Positions 8,859 to 18,675 of a DNA stretch of 64,000 nucleotides are shown piece after piece (position 1 is the stretch's first letter; every line of letters starts with the position of its first letter). Both the position numbers and the translations under genes were made by a program. The notes beneath the pieces were generated by a model. The model searched no databases. It was given only the letters and a program-made list of their open reading frames with translations, and was not told the origin of the DNA. The stretch is taken from the NCBI GenBank assembly GCA_021800795.1, contig JAJYYO010000017.1:1-64000 (forward strand), in the 5' to 3' direction. This DNA comes from Pseudomonadota bacterium (GTDB lineage Bacteria; Pseudomonadota; Gammaproteobacteria; Burkholderiales; Gallionellaceae).

Positions 8859-9347
8859 TTAATCGCGAAAATTCTGGTATTGCAACGGGAAATCGGTGAT
8901 GGTTTTTTTGATGAAGGCGATGGCTTCCTGCAGATCGTCGCGGTTCTTGCCGGTGACGCGCACGGTGTCGCCCTGAATGCTGGCCTGTACCTTCATCTTG
9001 CTGTCCTTGATGTGGCGGACTATTTTTTTGGCCAGTTCGATTTCAACGCCAACCTTGACTTCGCAGCTTCTCTTGACCTTGTTGCCGCTGACCTTTTCAA
9101 TCTTGTCGCTGATCTCCAGGCATTTGATGTCCACGCCCCGTTTGAGCAGCTTGGCATTGAGGATGTCTTGCGCCTGGTCGAGCTGAAATTCGTTGTCAGC
9201 CCACACGGTAAGCTTGAGTTCGACCTGTTCAACGCGCGCGTCAGACCCCTTGAAGTCGAAACGTGTGCCAAGCTCCTTGTTGGTTTGTTCAACCGCATTT
9301 TTAACTTCTTCTTTTTCAACTTCTGAAACGATGTCGAAAGATGGCAT
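8859..9347 (-). CDS. yajQ: YajQ family cyclic-di-GMP or nucleotide-binding protein
   Basis: The 162-residue protein matches UPF0234/DUF520: an [10 protein letters not shown] start, the FDFKGSDA motif, and the C-terminal QDLQEAIA-type region seen here as [13 protein letters not shown]. YajQ proteins bind nucleotides, including c-di-GMP in Xanthomonas, and some act as transcriptional co-regulators. Length and start are standard, with AGGAGC eight bases before the ATG. It heads the yajQ, hypothetical, DJ-1, methyltransferase gene string. Confidence 0.95.
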   Translation of the reverse strand: MPSFDIVSEVEKEEVKNAVEQTNKELGTRFDFKGSDARVEQVELKLTVWADNEFQLDQAQDILNAKLLKRGVDIKCLEISDKIEKVSGNKVKRSCEVKVGVEIELAKKIVRHIKDSKMKVQASIQGDTVRVTGKNRDDLQEAIAFIKKTITDFPLQYQNFRD

Positions 9348-9367
9348 GGTGTGCTCCTGTCGTTTTT

Positions 9368-9487
9368 GTCATTCCCGCGAAGGCGGGAATCCAGTATTTC
9401 TAAAATATCCGCGTAGCGGACAAAACCTGTTGTCCCGCTGTGCGGGATTTATTCGTTTGTCTGGATTCCCGCCTGCGCGGGAATGAC
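9368..9487. repeat. 120-bp palindromic repeat with 27-bp inverted termini
   Basis: The arms at 9368-9394 and 9461-9487 match at 26 of 27 positions and begin GTCATTCCCGCG. Each arm is itself a hairpin. Sequences with these termini are widespread as non-autonomous repeats in proteobacterial intergenic regions. It sits between the convergently oriented end of ppnP and the start of yajQ. Confidence 0.85.
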
Positions 9488-9553
9488 AGCGCAATTTTAT
9501 TAGTCAGAGCCAAAACTGAAGTTTGTTTCGGCGAGGCCTAATAAAAGAAACGA

Positions 9554-9871
9554 TTAGTCAGAGCCGAAGCTGCAAACGTAATTCACGACTTCGTCTGCCT
9601 CGATGACGAATTTTCCATTGGCAGGAACCGAAAACTGGCTGCCGGCCTCGAATGTTTTGAATTCAGGCTCGTCGCCGATTTTGACACGGCAGGCGCCGGA
9701 GGTGATTTCCATGACTTCTGGCACGCCCACGTTAAAGGTGAGGGTGCTGGGCAGGATCACGCCGACGGTTTTGCGTGTGCCATCGCTAAACAGCACCGAG
9801 TGTGAAACGCATTTGCCATCGAAAAATACGTTTGATTTTTTGAGTACGCTGACGTTATCGAATTGCGACAT
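9554..9871 (-). CDS. ppnP: Pyrimidine/purine nucleoside phosphorylase (PPNP family)
   Basis: The 105-residue protein belongs to DUF1255/YaiE: MSQFDNVSVLKKSNVFFDGKC at the start, a GTRKTVGVILP strand, and the cupin-like FEAGSQFSVPANGKF region. E. coli PpnP phosphorolyses diverse nucleosides to free base and ribose-1-phosphate. Length is typical for this one-domain cupin. AAGGAAATAGCC upstream supplies the ribosome binding site. The next gene upstream, a macro-domain gene, has the same orientation with a 14-base gap. Confidence 0.92.
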   Translation of the reverse strand: MSQFDNVSVLKKSNVFFDGKCVSHSVLFSDGTRKTVGVILPSTLTFNVGVPEVMEITSGACRVKIGDEPEFKTFEAGSQFSVPANGKFVIEADEVVNYVCSFGSD

Positions 9872-9884
9872 AGGCTATTTCCTT

Positions 9885-10373
9885 TTAAGTGGGTTCAATG
9901 GCTTTGACGCCTTTCTGGTAAGTTGAGTAGACATACACCGGAATGCGCAGATCGCCCAGATGATGCTCGATCAGGGGGATGACATCGGTCCAGTCCAGAC
10001 CCGTTTGTCCGCAGGCAAGCCGCGGCAGTGCAACGCTGGTCACTTTTTCCTTTTGCAGGAAGGCACGCAGGGCATGCAGGGCATGGTTGACATGGCTCAA
10101 GCGTGCGTCTCCCGGTTTGCTGCCCTGATTGTAAGCCGCGTCCCGTGTGAACAGACTGACGATGTGACGTCCGTCAGGACTTGTCCAGTCCCACAGTTCG
10201 CCCGATTTCGGATGTCTGGTCTGGCAGTAATGACGGAACTCCTTGTACATCGCCGGCATGCGCTCGCGTAATTGCATGGCCAGGCCGTGGAGAAAGTCAT
10301 CGTTGGGCGCGACCCCCTGCACAATGGCCTTTGCGCCGCTGTACAGGATGTCTCCGCTCAACTGATGAATCAT
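9885..10373 (-). CDS. Macro-domain protein
   Basis: The protein of about 162 residues shows a macro-domain pattern: an opening MIHQLSGDILYSGAKAIVQGV with the conserved acidic residue, the VNHALHALRAFL helix, and ALPRLACGQTGLDW, which matches the ADP-ribose-binding loop PRLACGxxGLxW. Macro domains bind or hydrolyse ADP-ribose or related metabolites. The ATG at 10373 is preferred because GGAGAAAGCC precedes it; an ATG at 10385 also exists. It lies just upstream of ppnP, suggesting a shared role in nucleotide salvage or ADP-ribose turnover. Confidence 0.85.
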   Translation of the reverse strand: MIHQLSGDILYSGAKAIVQGVAPNDDFLHGLAMQLRERMPAMYKEFRHYCQTRHPKSGELWDWTSPDGRHIVSLFTRDAAYNQGSKPGDARLSHVNHALHALRAFLQKEKVTSVALPRLACGQTGLDWTDVIPLIEHHLGDLRIPVYVYSTYQKGVKAIEPT

Positions 10374-10516
10374 GGCTTTCTCCATAAATTCATTTTTCGG
10401 GCGAATCGCTGCGTTGCGTGCTCGTTCATTCCTCGCCTATCTATTCGATATGTCTCGTCATTCACTGCGCTGCTCCTTGCGCTTCATCCCGAAACTTTGA
10501 ATTTATAGCAAACTGG

Positions 10517-11740
10517 TTATTTCTGGTGCAGCTTCGCCGCGATGCGCAGGCGCAGCGCATTCAGTTTGATGAAGCCGGCTGCATCCTTCTGATCGTAGGC
10601 GCCCTTGTCATCCTCGAAGGTGGCGATGGAAGGGTCGAACAGCGAATCGGTTTTGGAGTCGCGACCGACCACAATCACGTTGCCCTTGTACAACTTGACG
10701 CGCACCCAGCCGTTGACGGTGTGCTGGGTATGATCGATCAGCGTCTGCAACGCCAGACGTTCCGGCGCCCACCAGTAGCCATTGTAAATCATAGCCGCAT
10801 AGCGCGGCATCAGATCGTCCTTGAGATGAGCGACTTCGCGATCCAGCGTGATGGACTCGATGGCGCGGTGCGCCTTTAACATGATGGTGCCGCCCGGAGT
10901 CTCGTAGCAGCCGCGCGACTTCATGCCGACATAACGGTTCTCAACCAGATCGAGGCGACCGATACCGTGTTTGCCGCCCAGCTCGTTCAATTTGGCCAGT
11001 ATCTGCGCCGGTGTCATCCGGTTGCCATTGAGAGCCACGATGTCGCCGCGGGCGAATTCGATATCCAGATATTCGGCGGCATCGGGTGCGGTTTCCGGGG
11101 ACACCGTCCAGCGCCACATGGATTCCTCGGCTTCGGCAGCCGGATCTTCCAGATGACGGCCCTCAAAGGAAATGTGCAGCAGGTTGGCGTCCATCGAATA
11201 GGGGGAACCGCCCTGTTTATGTTTCATTTCGACCGGAATGCCGTGCTTCTCTGCATAGGCCATCAGTTTTTCGCGGGACAGCAGATCCCACTCGCGCCAC
11301 GGCGCGATGACCTTGATGTTCGGGTTCAATGCATAAGCGCCCAACTCGAAGCGCACCTGATCGTTGCCCTTGCCGGTGGCGCCGTGCGAAATGGCTTGTG
11401 CGCCGGTCAGGCTTGCGATTTCGATCAGTCGTTTGGCGATCAGCGGGCGGGCAATCGAGGTGCCGAGCAGGTATTCGCCTTCGTACACGGTATTGGCGCG
11501 GAACATCGGGAAAACAAAATCGCGTACGAATTCTTCGCGCAAGTCGTCGATGTAGATATTGGCAGGCGTGATGCCCATTTTCAGCGCCTTGGCGCGCGCC
11601 GGTTCCAGCTCCTCTCCTTGCCCCACATCGGCGGTGAAGGTGACCACTTCGCATTGGTAGGTGTCCTGCAACCACTTCAGAATCACGGAGGTATCAAGGC
11701 CGCCTGAATAGGCGAGCACGACTTTTTTGATGTCAGACAT
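10517..11740 (-). CDS. argG: Argininosuccinate synthase
   Basis: ArgG condenses citrulline and aspartate with ATP to argininosuccinate. The 407-residue protein has the N-type pyrophosphatase loop [14 protein letters not shown] at residues 10-23, the [10 protein letters not shown] motif and [10 protein letters not shown]. It follows argF and a small membrane protein gene on the same strand, so it may be in the argDF transcription unit or have its own promoter in the 529-base interval after argF. No terminator hairpin with a T run is seen downstream. Confidence 0.97.
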   Translation of the reverse strand: MSDIKKVVLAYSGGLDTSVILKWLQDTYQCEVVTFTADVGQGEELEPARAKALKMGITPANIYIDDLREEFVRDFVFPMFRANTVYEGEYLLGTSIARPLIAKRLIEIASLTGAQAISHGATGKGNDQVRFELGAYALNPNIKVIAPWREWDLLSREKLMAYAEKHGIPVEMKHKQGGSPYSMDANLLHISFEGRHLEDPAAEAEESMWRWTVSPETAPDAAEYLDIEFARGDIVALNGNRMTPAQILAKLNELGGKHGIGRLDLVENRYVGMKSRGCYETPGGTIMLKAHRAIESITLDREVAHLKDDLMPRYAAMIYNGYWWAPERLALQTLIDHTQHTVNGWVRVKLYKGNVIVVGRDSKTDSLFDPSIATFEDDKGAYDQKDAAGFIKLNALRLRIAAKLHQK

Positions 11741-11755
11741 AATTTATCAACCTAG

Positions 11756-12091
11756 TTAGTCAATCAGTAATTCAAAAGAAACGATAAATCCAACCACAAC
11801 CATAAGCGCCAGGGAAAGCAAAAAAATAACGTCGGCCAAACGTTCGTAGTTTGCCGCAGATAAGGGGTGGCGTATTGAAAAATAGGACAAGGTGGCGCTG
11901 ACCATGAAAAGCAGCCCATCCAGCGCCAGCAATTCAACGGCGTGGCGGCTGATGCCGTGTTTCGGGATCAGTTTTGCCACGCTGATGATCGTTACGCAGA
12001 CCCCCACCATGGTGGCGGAAGTCGGCAGTATGTGATCAGCCAGCCGGCTGGACGCACTATGCGATATTTTCGTTTTAAACCCGTTTTCCAT
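11756..12091 (-). CDS. Small hypothetical membrane protein
   Basis: The 111-residue protein has a short basic N-terminus and about three hydrophobic segments (residues 23-43, 52-70 and 88-110). No family is recognised. It lies 15 bases upstream of argG on the same strand. It is probably real because the frame is intact and hydrophobicity is regular, but nothing indicates a function. Confidence 0.6.
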   Translation of the reverse strand: MENGFKTKISHSASSRLADHILPTSATMVGVCVTIISVAKLIPKHGISRHAVELLALDGLLFMVSATLSYFSIRHPLSAANYERLADVIFLLSLALMVVVGFIVSFELLID

Positions 12092-12269
12092 GCTGGTATT
12101 TTACCTGGCAGTTCGTCAAGCGAGTATCTTAAGCGGACAGCTGTGATATTGGTCAACGCCATGCGGTATAAGTTCATCCGCATCAGGGCAGACTGCACGT
12201 GCTTCGCTCAACCGGCAATCTTGCCCGATAATGCCACAAGAGCTTTTTGCACGTGCTGGTGCGCTTTGT

Positions 12270-13190
12270 TTAACTGTTTATTTTTCCTAATAATAAATAT
12301 TCCATCAATGCTTTCTGTACATGCAGGCGGTTTTCCGCCTCGTCCCACACCACGCTCTGCGGGCCATCCATTACGCCGGCGGAGACTTCTTCGCCGCGAT
12401 GTGCGGGCAGGCAGTGCATGAACAGCGCGTCCTTTGCTGCAACAGCCATCATTTCTTCATCGACCTGCCAGTCTGCAAAATCCTTCATGCGCTCTTCGTT
12501 TTCCGCCTCAAAGCCCATGCTGGTCCACACGTCGGTGGTGACCAGATTTGCACCGCGCGCGGCTTCCATCGGATCGGTGAATTCCTCGTAGTGATCTTCA
12601 CCGAACAGTCCGGCGCGTTCCGGCTCGACTTCATAGCCCGGCGGCGTCGAGACATGGACGTTGAAATCGAGAATTTCCGCAGCTTGCAGCCAGGTGTTGC
12701 ACATATTGTTGGAGTCGCCTATCCAGGCCACCGTCTTGCCCTGTATGCTGCCGCGATGTTCGATGTAGGTGTAAATATCCGCGAGTATCTGGCACGGATG
12801 ATATTCATTGGTCAGCCCATTGATCACCGGCACGCGCGAATGGGCCGCAAAACGTTCGATGATGGACTGCTCGAAGGTGCGTATCATCACGATGTCCGAC
12901 ATGCGCGAAATGACCTGACCCGCATCTTCCACCGGTTCGCCGCGACCCAGTTGCGAGTCGCGCGTGTTCAGATAGATCGCCGATCCGCCCAGTTGCTGCA
13001 TGCCGGCCTCGAACGACAAGCGGGTGCGCGTGCTGGCTTTCTCGAAAATCATCACCAGCGTGCGATCCGTGAGCGGCCAGTACTGCTGATAGCTCTTGAA
13101 TTTTTGTTTGATGAGGCGGGTGCGCTCAAACAGGTATTCCAATTCCTCGCGGTCAAAATCCTTGAATTGCAGGAAATGTTTTACTGCCAT
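12270..13190 (-). CDS. argF: Ornithine carbamoyltransferase
   Basis: ArgF makes citrulline from ornithine and carbamoyl phosphate. The protein of 306 residues shows the carbamoyl phosphate loop FEKASTRTRLSFE, the HPCQILADI motif, and the ornithine-site motif FMHCLPAHRGEE. The real start is the ATG at 13190; the TTG upstream is not needed. It begins 13 bases after argD on the same strand, so the two form an operon. Confidence 0.97.
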   Translation of the reverse strand: MAVKHFLQFKDFDREELEYLFERTRLIKQKFKSYQQYWPLTDRTLVMIFEKASTRTRLSFEAGMQQLGGSAIYLNTRDSQLGRGEPVEDAGQVISRMSDIVMIRTFEQSIIERFAAHSRVPVINGLTNEYHPCQILADIYTYIEHRGSIQGKTVAWIGDSNNMCNTWLQAAEILDFNVHVSTPPGYEVEPERAGLFGEDHYEEFTDPMEAARGANLVTTDVWTSMGFEAENEERMKDFADWQVDEEMMAVAAKDALFMHCLPAHRGEEVSAGVMDGPQSVVWDEAENRLHVQKALMEYLLLGKINS

Positions 13191-13202
13191 GATCTGTTCC
13201 AA

Positions 13203-14375
13203 TCAGGTTTGCAAAAATTCTTTAATGAGCGGGCAAAGAATATCCAGCATTTGCCGGGCTTCCTCCTGCGACATCACCAGCGACGGCAACAGGCGGATCA
13301 CGTTGTCGGCGGTAACATTGATCAGCAGCCCGCGCGCAAGCGCCAGCTTCACCAGCTCAGTGCAGGGTCTGTCCAGCTCCACGCCTATCATCAATCCCTG
13401 ACCGCGTATTTCCACCACGCCGTGTAAACCCTGCAAGGCGGTGGCGAATCCCTGTTGAATGAACTTGCCCAACTGTTCGGCATGCGCCATCAGTTGATCA
13501 TCTGCGATGACGTTCAGCGTGGTGAGGCCTGCAACACAGGCCAGCGGATTTCCGCCGAATGTCGAGCCGTGATTGCCGGGTTGGAACGTGCCGGCAGCCT
13601 TGCCTGCTGCCAGGCAGGCGCCTATCGGCACGCCTGATCCCAGACCTTTGGCCAGTGTCATCACATCCGGCAGGATGTCCGTGTGCTGGAAGGCAAACCA
13701 CTTGCCGGTGCGGCCGATGCCGCATTGAACTTCGTCGAGCATCAGCAGCCAGTTGTGCTCGTCGCAGATCTTGCGCAATTGTTGTAAATAATGAATGTCC
13801 AGCGTGCGGATACCGCCCTCGCCCTGTATCGGTTCGACCAGCACGGCAACCACGTTGGCGTTGTGAAGCGCGATGTGACGGATGGCCTCCAGATCGTCGT
13901 AAGGCGCCCGCACAAAGCCCGTGACCAGCGGCTCGAAGCCGGCCTGTACCTTGCGGTTGCCGGTGGCGGAAAGCGTTGCCAGCGTGCGTCCGTGGAAGGC
14001 TTTTTCCATCACGATAATGGCGGGCGATTCGATGCCGCGATGATGGCCATAAAGGCGCGCGAGCTTGATCGCTGCTTCATTCGCCTCGCAACCGGAGTTG
14101 CAAAAAAATACCTCCTGCATGCCCGACAGACTGCACAGCTTGTCGGCCAGCAGCTCCTGTCCGTTCACCTGATAGACGTTTGAACAATGAATCAATTTGC
14201 CGATTTGGTCGGCGAGCGCCGCAGTGAAGCGCGGGTGGGCGTGACCCAGCGTGTTCACGGCGATGCCGGATAATCCGTCCAGATAGCGTTTACCCTCGCT
14301 ATCCCAAAGCCAGACGCCTTCTCCGCGTGTGAAGGCGACAGGCAGTCGAGCATAAGTATTCATTAAATGTGACAT
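13203..14375 (-). CDS. argD: Acetylornithine aminotransferase
   Basis: ArgD is the PLP-dependent transaminase that forms N-acetylornithine, and often also succinyl-diaminopimelate. The 390-residue protein has the class III pattern: FCNSGCEANEAAIKLAR, FHGRTLATLSATGN, LMLDEVQCGIGRTGK, and the Schiff-base lysine in TLAKGLGSG. AAGGTACTGT precedes the ATG at 14375; an in-frame ATG at 14363 is an alternative. It is the first gene of the argD-argF run. Confidence 0.96.
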   Translation of the reverse strand: MSHLMNTYARLPVAFTRGEGVWLWDSEGKRYLDGLSGIAVNTLGHAHPRFTAALADQIGKLIHCSNVYQVNGQELLADKLCSLSGMQEVFFCNSGCEANEAAIKLARLYGHHRGIESPAIIVMEKAFHGRTLATLSATGNRKVQAGFEPLVTGFVRAPYDDLEAIRHIALHNANVVAVLVEPIQGEGGIRTLDIHYLQQLRKICDEHNWLLMLDEVQCGIGRTGKWFAFQHTDILPDVMTLAKGLGSGVPIGACLAAGKAAGTFQPGNHGSTFGGNPLACVAGLTTLNVIADDQLMAHAEQLGKFIQQGFATALQGLHGVVEIRGQGLMIGVELDRPCTELVKLALARGLLINVTADNVIRLLPSLVMSQEEARQMLDILCPLIKEFLQT

Positions 14376-14494
14376 ACAGTACCTTTGAAAGGCGGGGCGA
14401 TCCGCCGTTTAGCCAAAATCCGCAGAAAGAATGTATATTGAGCCAAACAGCCCCGTCTAGGCAAGTGAAACTAAAATTACAGCCTGTAAAGCAT

Positions 14495-14520
14495 TCAAGC
14501 CAACATTGCTGTTGGCTTGA
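14495..14520. other. Perfect hairpin in the argD-rpsT interval
   Basis: TCAAGCCAAC and GTTGGCTTGA form a perfect 10-bp stem with a six-base loop. There is no T run on either side, so it is not a standard intrinsic terminator. It lies 120 bases upstream of argD on the sense side and could be in its leader. Confidence 0.5.
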
Positions 14521-14600
14521 GTGAACAACCGATGTAACCGTCAGGCGGCTATCCGGATGCGCCGCATCCCTGTCGCTACCTGCAATAAACCAAAAAGTCT

Positions 14601-14626
14601 TTTAAAAACAATCACCTGATTGTTTT
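14601..14626 (-). terminator. Intrinsic terminator after rpsT
   Basis: AAAACAATCA and TGATTGTTTT form a 10-bp stem with a two-base centre at 14605-14626. On the minus strand it is followed by a run of T. It begins 25 bases past the rpsT stop codon. Confidence 0.7.
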
Positions 14627-14650
14627 ATTGCACTTAGCATCAGAATGCGA

Positions 14651-14914
14651 TTAGGCCATCGCCTTGATCGCCGCAGACAAGCGGCTCTTGTGACGAGCTG
14701 CCTTATTTTTGTGGATGATCTTCTTGTCGGCGATGCTGTCTACGGTGCTGACCGATGACTGGTAAACAGATTGTGCGGCGGCTTTGTCGCCTGCTTCGAT
14801 TGCCTTGATCACTTTTTTGATCGCAGTGCGCAATTCGGAGCGCAAGCTGCTGTTGTGAGCATTTTGTTTTACTGCTTGACGAGCACGCTTACGGGCTTGT
14901 GCGCTATTTGCCAT
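14651..14914 (-). CDS. rpsT: 30S ribosomal protein S20
   Basis: S20 binds 16S rRNA in the 30S subunit. The mature frame is 87 residues, beginning [15 protein letters not shown] and ending [11 protein letters not shown], very basic and fully helical as expected. The longer open frame upstream to 15106 is not supported; the ATG at 14914 with AAGGAGTAGTC before it is the real start. It is divergent from murJ, a common arrangement in betaproteobacteria. Confidence 0.98.
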   Translation of the reverse strand: MANSAQARKRARQAVKQNAHNSSLRSELRTAIKKVIKAIEAGDKAAAQSVYQSSVSTVDSIADKKIIHKNKAARHKSRLSAAIKAMA

Positions 14915-15145
14915 GACTACTCCTTGAGAATTCGGTACGACGAAAGGCGAGCATTCTAGCGATATCTTGCGGCTTATGCAACTGTTAAAGTCGGTGCGGG
15001 TGGAATAGCGATAAATACCGGCAAACTCGGCAGTAAAATAGACTTCAAAGTCTAACATTGAAGAGCTGAATTGACAGCGGAATTGAAGCGTATGAAATGG
15101 ACGCAATGGTATGATGACCGGCGTTTTTAATTATCACTCCAGCAA

Positions 15146-16690
15146 ATGAATTTACTCAGATCACTCGCCACGATCAGCGGACTGACGCTGGTTTCGCGCA
15201 TTTTAGCCTTCGCACGCGAGGTAATCGTCGCGAGTATTTTCGGTGCGGGCATCGCGAACGATGCCTACGTGTTGGCGACAAGACTGCCTAATTTGTTGCG
15301 ACGCATCTTCGCCGAAGGCGCCTTCTCGCAAGCCTTCGTGCCGATATTTGGCGAATATAAACATCAGCGGGGGCATGAAGAAACTCGTCTGCTGGTGGAT
15401 CACGTTGCCACCATGCTGGCGATAATACTGTTCGTAGTGACACTGGTTGGCATTGTCGCAGCGCCGATCATCGTTACGATCACGGCACCTGGATTCTTAA
15501 AAAATCCGGGGCAGTTCGAATTGACCGTGCAGATGTTGCGCATCACTTCGCCCTATATTTTCTTCATATCGCTGGTCGCAGTGGCAGCCGGCATACTCAA
15601 TACTTATAACAAATTCTGGGTTCCTGCGGTTGCACCTATCCTGTTGAATATTTGCCTGATCAGTGGCGCATTGTGGTTAATACCCTACTTCAGGCAGCCG
15701 ATTGTGGGTATGGCGTGGGCCTGGTTTATTGCGGGATTCGTGCAACTGGCGTTTCAGCTGCCGTTCCTGAAAAAAGTAGGCATGCTGCCGACCCTGCGAT
15801 TCAACTGGAAAGATGAGGGCATGTGGCGCATTATCAAAAAAATGGGTCCTGCGGTGTTTGGCGTATCCATCTCACAGATCAGTCTCATCATTAACGGCAT
15901 GATTGCCACGTTATTTGTGACAGGCAGCGTGTCATGGCTGTATTACGCGGACAGGCTGATGGACTTTCCCTCCGGGTTGCTGGGCGCTGCGCTGGGCACG
16001 ATACTGCTGCCTTCGCTGTCCAAATGCCACGCCAGCAAGAACACGGTCGAATACTCAAAACTGCTCGACTGGGGCTTGCGCCTGACCTTCATGCTGGCCG
16101 TGCCATCGGCCCTTGCGCTGGGGATAATCGCAGTTCCGTTGCTGGCTACTTTTTTTCAGCGCGGCGCATTTGCCGCATCGGATGTGCTGATGACCAGTCA
16201 GGCACTGATCGGTTACAGCATCGGGCTGATCGGTCTGATTCTGGTCAAGATACTGGCGCCCGGTTTTTACGCAAGACAGGACATCAGAACGCCGGTCAAG
16301 ATCGGCGTTGCAACGTTGTTTGCCACGCAGCTGATGAACGCGTTGTTCATCTATGGATTTCATCTTCAGCACGCAGGCCTCGCCTTGTCCATCGGTCTGG
16401 GCGCCTGCCTTAATTCCGCAATTCTGTTCCATTTTCTGCGAAAAAGGGGCATTTATCAGCCGGAACCCGGCTGGACGAGCTATTTTCTCAAGGTCGGGCT
16501 GGCTGTGCTGGCGCTGGGTCTTACGCTGTGGTTCGGCATGGGCAGCGAACAAAGCTGGCTTGTTGGTTCCGGCTGGGCGCGTATCGGTCGTCTGACGGCG
16601 CTGGTAACAGGAGGCGTCTTTGTTTATTTCGCGGTTTTAGCCGCACTGGGATTTCGCCCCAGAGACTTTTCCAGACGCGCGATCGGTTAA
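15146..16690 (+). CDS. murJ: Lipid II flippase MurJ
   Basis: MurJ flips lipid II across the inner membrane for peptidoglycan synthesis. The 514-residue protein has about 14 hydrophobic helices and the MviN signatures at the N-terminus (LTLVSRILAFAREVIVAS, NDAYVLATRLPNLLRRIFAEGAFSQAFVP, with the essential Arg residues in that loop). Length and divergence from rpsT are typical. Confidence 0.97.
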   Translation: MNLLRSLATISGLTLVSRILAFAREVIVASIFGAGIANDAYVLATRLPNLLRRIFAEGAFSQAFVPIFGEYKHQRGHEETRLLVDHVATMLAIILFVVTLVGIVAAPIIVTITAPGFLKNPGQFELTVQMLRITSPYIFFISLVAVAAGILNTYNKFWVPAVAPILLNICLISGALWLIPYFRQPIVGMAWAWFIAGFVQLAFQLPFLKKVGMLPTLRFNWKDEGMWRIIKKMGPAVFGVSISQISLIINGMIATLFVTGSVSWLYYADRLMDFPSGLLGAALGTILLPSLSKCHASKNTVEYSKLLDWGLRLTFMLAVPSALALGIIAVPLLATFFQRGAFAASDVLMTSQALIGYSIGLIGLILVKILAPGFYARQDIRTPVKIGVATLFATQLMNALFIYGFHLQHAGLALSIGLGACLNSAILFHFLRKRGIYQPEPGWTSYFLKVGLAVLALGLTLWFGMGSEQSWLVGSGWARIGRLTALVTGGVFVYFAVLAALGFRPRDFSRRAIG

Positions 16691-17034
16691 CCATCCCTGA
16701 CCGGAATATACCTCTCCATGAGCCGATACCGCTCATTTCGTCAGCCAGTCCAGCATCAAAATCAGAAAAACCTTATCAAACTCTTACAAATCGTCTGGTA
16801 AAAAATCAGAAAATGCCGATAGTGCAACGGTAAGTAACTGTATACAATGACCAACATACGCAAATGATGTTGTTCAATTGAATCCTGATTGACCCGTTAT
16901 GTGCCGCTGAGGCGTGTAAACTCTGAATAGAAGGGGAATGATATGAGCGTAGCGCCCGCCGGATCACGTTGCTACCCGCATAGCCCCGCCCCCCCCCCAA
17001 GCACAACCATCTTCTTGCCGCGCTGCCTGCGGAG

Positions 17035-17724
17035 GTGTTCGAGCGTATTTCACCTCAACTGGAACTGGTTGCGATGCCGTTGGGTGATGCCCTCTTCGAA
17101 TCCGGCGGGCAGTTGCAGAGCGTCTATTTCCCGACGACCTCTATCGTATCCCTGCACTACATTCTGGAAAACGGCTCATCGATCGAACTCGCCGGCGTGG
17201 GCAATGAGGGTGTGCTCGGCATTTCACTCTTCCTGGGCGGCAATTCCATGCCCGGAAGGGCCTTGGTACAAGTTGGCGGCTGCGGTTACCGATTGAAAAA
17301 ACATTTGATGATGGATGAGTTCAAACGCGCCGGGCCGATGATGCACTGGATGCTGCGTTATACTCAGGCCTTGATTAGCCAGGTGTCCCAAACCGCCGTG
17401 TGCAATCGGCATCATTCGATTGAGCAGCGACTGTGTCGCCTGCTATTGTCACACCTCGATCGCTTGCACTCGAATGAATTGACCATGACTCAGGAGTTGA
17501 TTGCCGGCATACTGGGCGTACGCCGCGAAGGGATCACGGAAGTCGCAGGAAAACTGCAACGTGCCGGCTTGATCAGTTACCAGCGTGGTCACATTACCGC
17601 TCTCAATCGAGCTGGGTTGGAGTCACATTCATGTGAGTGTTACTACACAGTCAGGGAAGAATTCCATCACTTGTTCTGCGGTGCATCCCATTACCAGGAG
17701 CCTGCGTTGGTCCGTCTCGTTTAA
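17035..17724 (+). CDS. Crp/Fnr-family regulator, N-terminus out of frame at a poly-C tract
   Basis: The protein carries a cyclic-nucleotide-like sensor domain (LESVYFPTTSIVSL-type region) and a C-terminal winged helix (MTQELIAGILGVRREGITEVAGKLQ). It lacks FNR-type cysteines. The family's N-terminus (PKHNHLLAALPAEVFERI) is encoded directly upstream in this frame, but its ATG at 16943 lies in another frame, separated by ten consecutive C at 16989-16998. Eight or eleven C would join them. As written, translation could begin only at the GTG at 17035, losing about 30 residues. The target genes are unknown. Confidence 0.85.
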   Translation: MFERISPQLELVAMPLGDALFESGGQLQSVYFPTTSIVSLHYILENGSSIELAGVGNEGVLGISLFLGGNSMPGRALVQVGGCGYRLKKHLMMDEFKRAGPMMHWMLRYTQALISQVSQTAVCNRHHSIEQRLCRLLLSHLDRLHSNELTMTQELIAGILGVRREGITEVAGKLQRAGLISYQRGHITALNRAGLESHSCECYYTVREEFHHLFCGASHYQEPALVRLV

Positions 17725-18080
17725 AATAAAATCGGTTAAAATAGTGCAACGACGCACACCGCCCGAATGCGGCACTTCGTATTTCATACCAGAATTCTGA
17801 AATTTCAGCATGATCGATCGCTTGACCACGTTCCTTCCGGCAAATACTCGCGCAACATGAACCCGGCGTGTGGCGGATTAAACATATCCTGGTTAAGTTG
17901 GATGCATAAACCCAGGAAAAGAAAACCGCTAAGCCGCTGAATATCGGCTCCGGAGAAAACTGACCATCCGTTCTGTCCCATTGCGGCTATTCAGCGCTCT
18001 CCATTTGCGGCCCGCAAATTTCAATGCCGAACACAACATGCTGATTTAAATTATACTTTTACATTTACCGACAAAACATC
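17725..18080. other. 356-base gap without a gene
   Basis: Short open frames cross this interval on both strands but none has family features or a ribosome binding site. No strong hairpin or repeat copy is visible. The last 40 bases before trmL are AT-rich and probably hold its promoter. Confidence 0.5.
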
Positions 18081-18545
18081 ATGTTCCATGTCATTCTTTA
18101 CCAGCCCGAGATCCCGCCCAACACCGGCAATATCATCCGCCTGTGCGCCAATACCGGCTGCCGGTTGCACCTGATCAGGCCGCTGGGATTCACGCTGGAA
18201 GACAAGCAACTGATCCGCGCAGGTCTCGATTACCATGAATTCGCCAAACTGCGCGTTTATGATGCGTTAACCGATTGCCTGGCCGCCTTCGATCCCGCGC
18301 GCGTGTTTGCGCTCACCACCAAAGGTTCGCAGCCCTTCCACCAACTCGGTTATCAGGCCGGCGATGCGTTTCTTTTCGGCCCGGAGAGCCGCGGCCTGCC
18401 GCCGGAAGTGCTCAGCCAGTTCAGGACAGAACAGCGCGCGAGACTGCCGATGCTGCCCGACAACCGCAGCCTGAATCTGTCCAACACGGTGGCCGTTGCA
18501 GTATTTGAAGCCTGGAGGCAGCAGGGATTCTCAGGCGCCGCCTGA
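18081..18545 (+). CDS. trmL: tRNA (cytidine(34)-2'-O)-methyltransferase
   Basis: TrmL methylates the wobble ribose of tRNA-Leu. The 154-residue protein is a compact SPOUT enzyme: FHVILYQPEIPPNTGNIIRLCANTG at the N-terminus, DYHEFA, FGPESRGLP forming the trefoil-knot SAM site, and RSLNLSNTVAVAVFEAWRQ at the C-terminus. Length is typical. Confidence 0.96.
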   Translation: MFHVILYQPEIPPNTGNIIRLCANTGCRLHLIRPLGFTLEDKQLIRAGLDYHEFAKLRVYDALTDCLAAFDPARVFALTTKGSQPFHQLGYQAGDAFLFGPESRGLPPEVLSQFRTEQRARLPMLPDNRSLNLSNTVAVAVFEAWRQQGFSGAA

Positions 18546-18675
18546 CAAACAACCCCGATCTTGCTCAAGCAAAGATTAACCGGAATCAAGTGCAATTTAT
18601 CCATCGTTCGCCGGGATTATTGCTGTAAAATATGTACCACGAATCCATCTTTTAAATTTTCGCGAAACGACGAAC

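Noticed and set aside
14915-15106. N-terminal extension of S20
   Set aside because: S20 is 87 residues and begins MANSAQ at 14914 after a good ribosome site; the extension overlaps the promoter.
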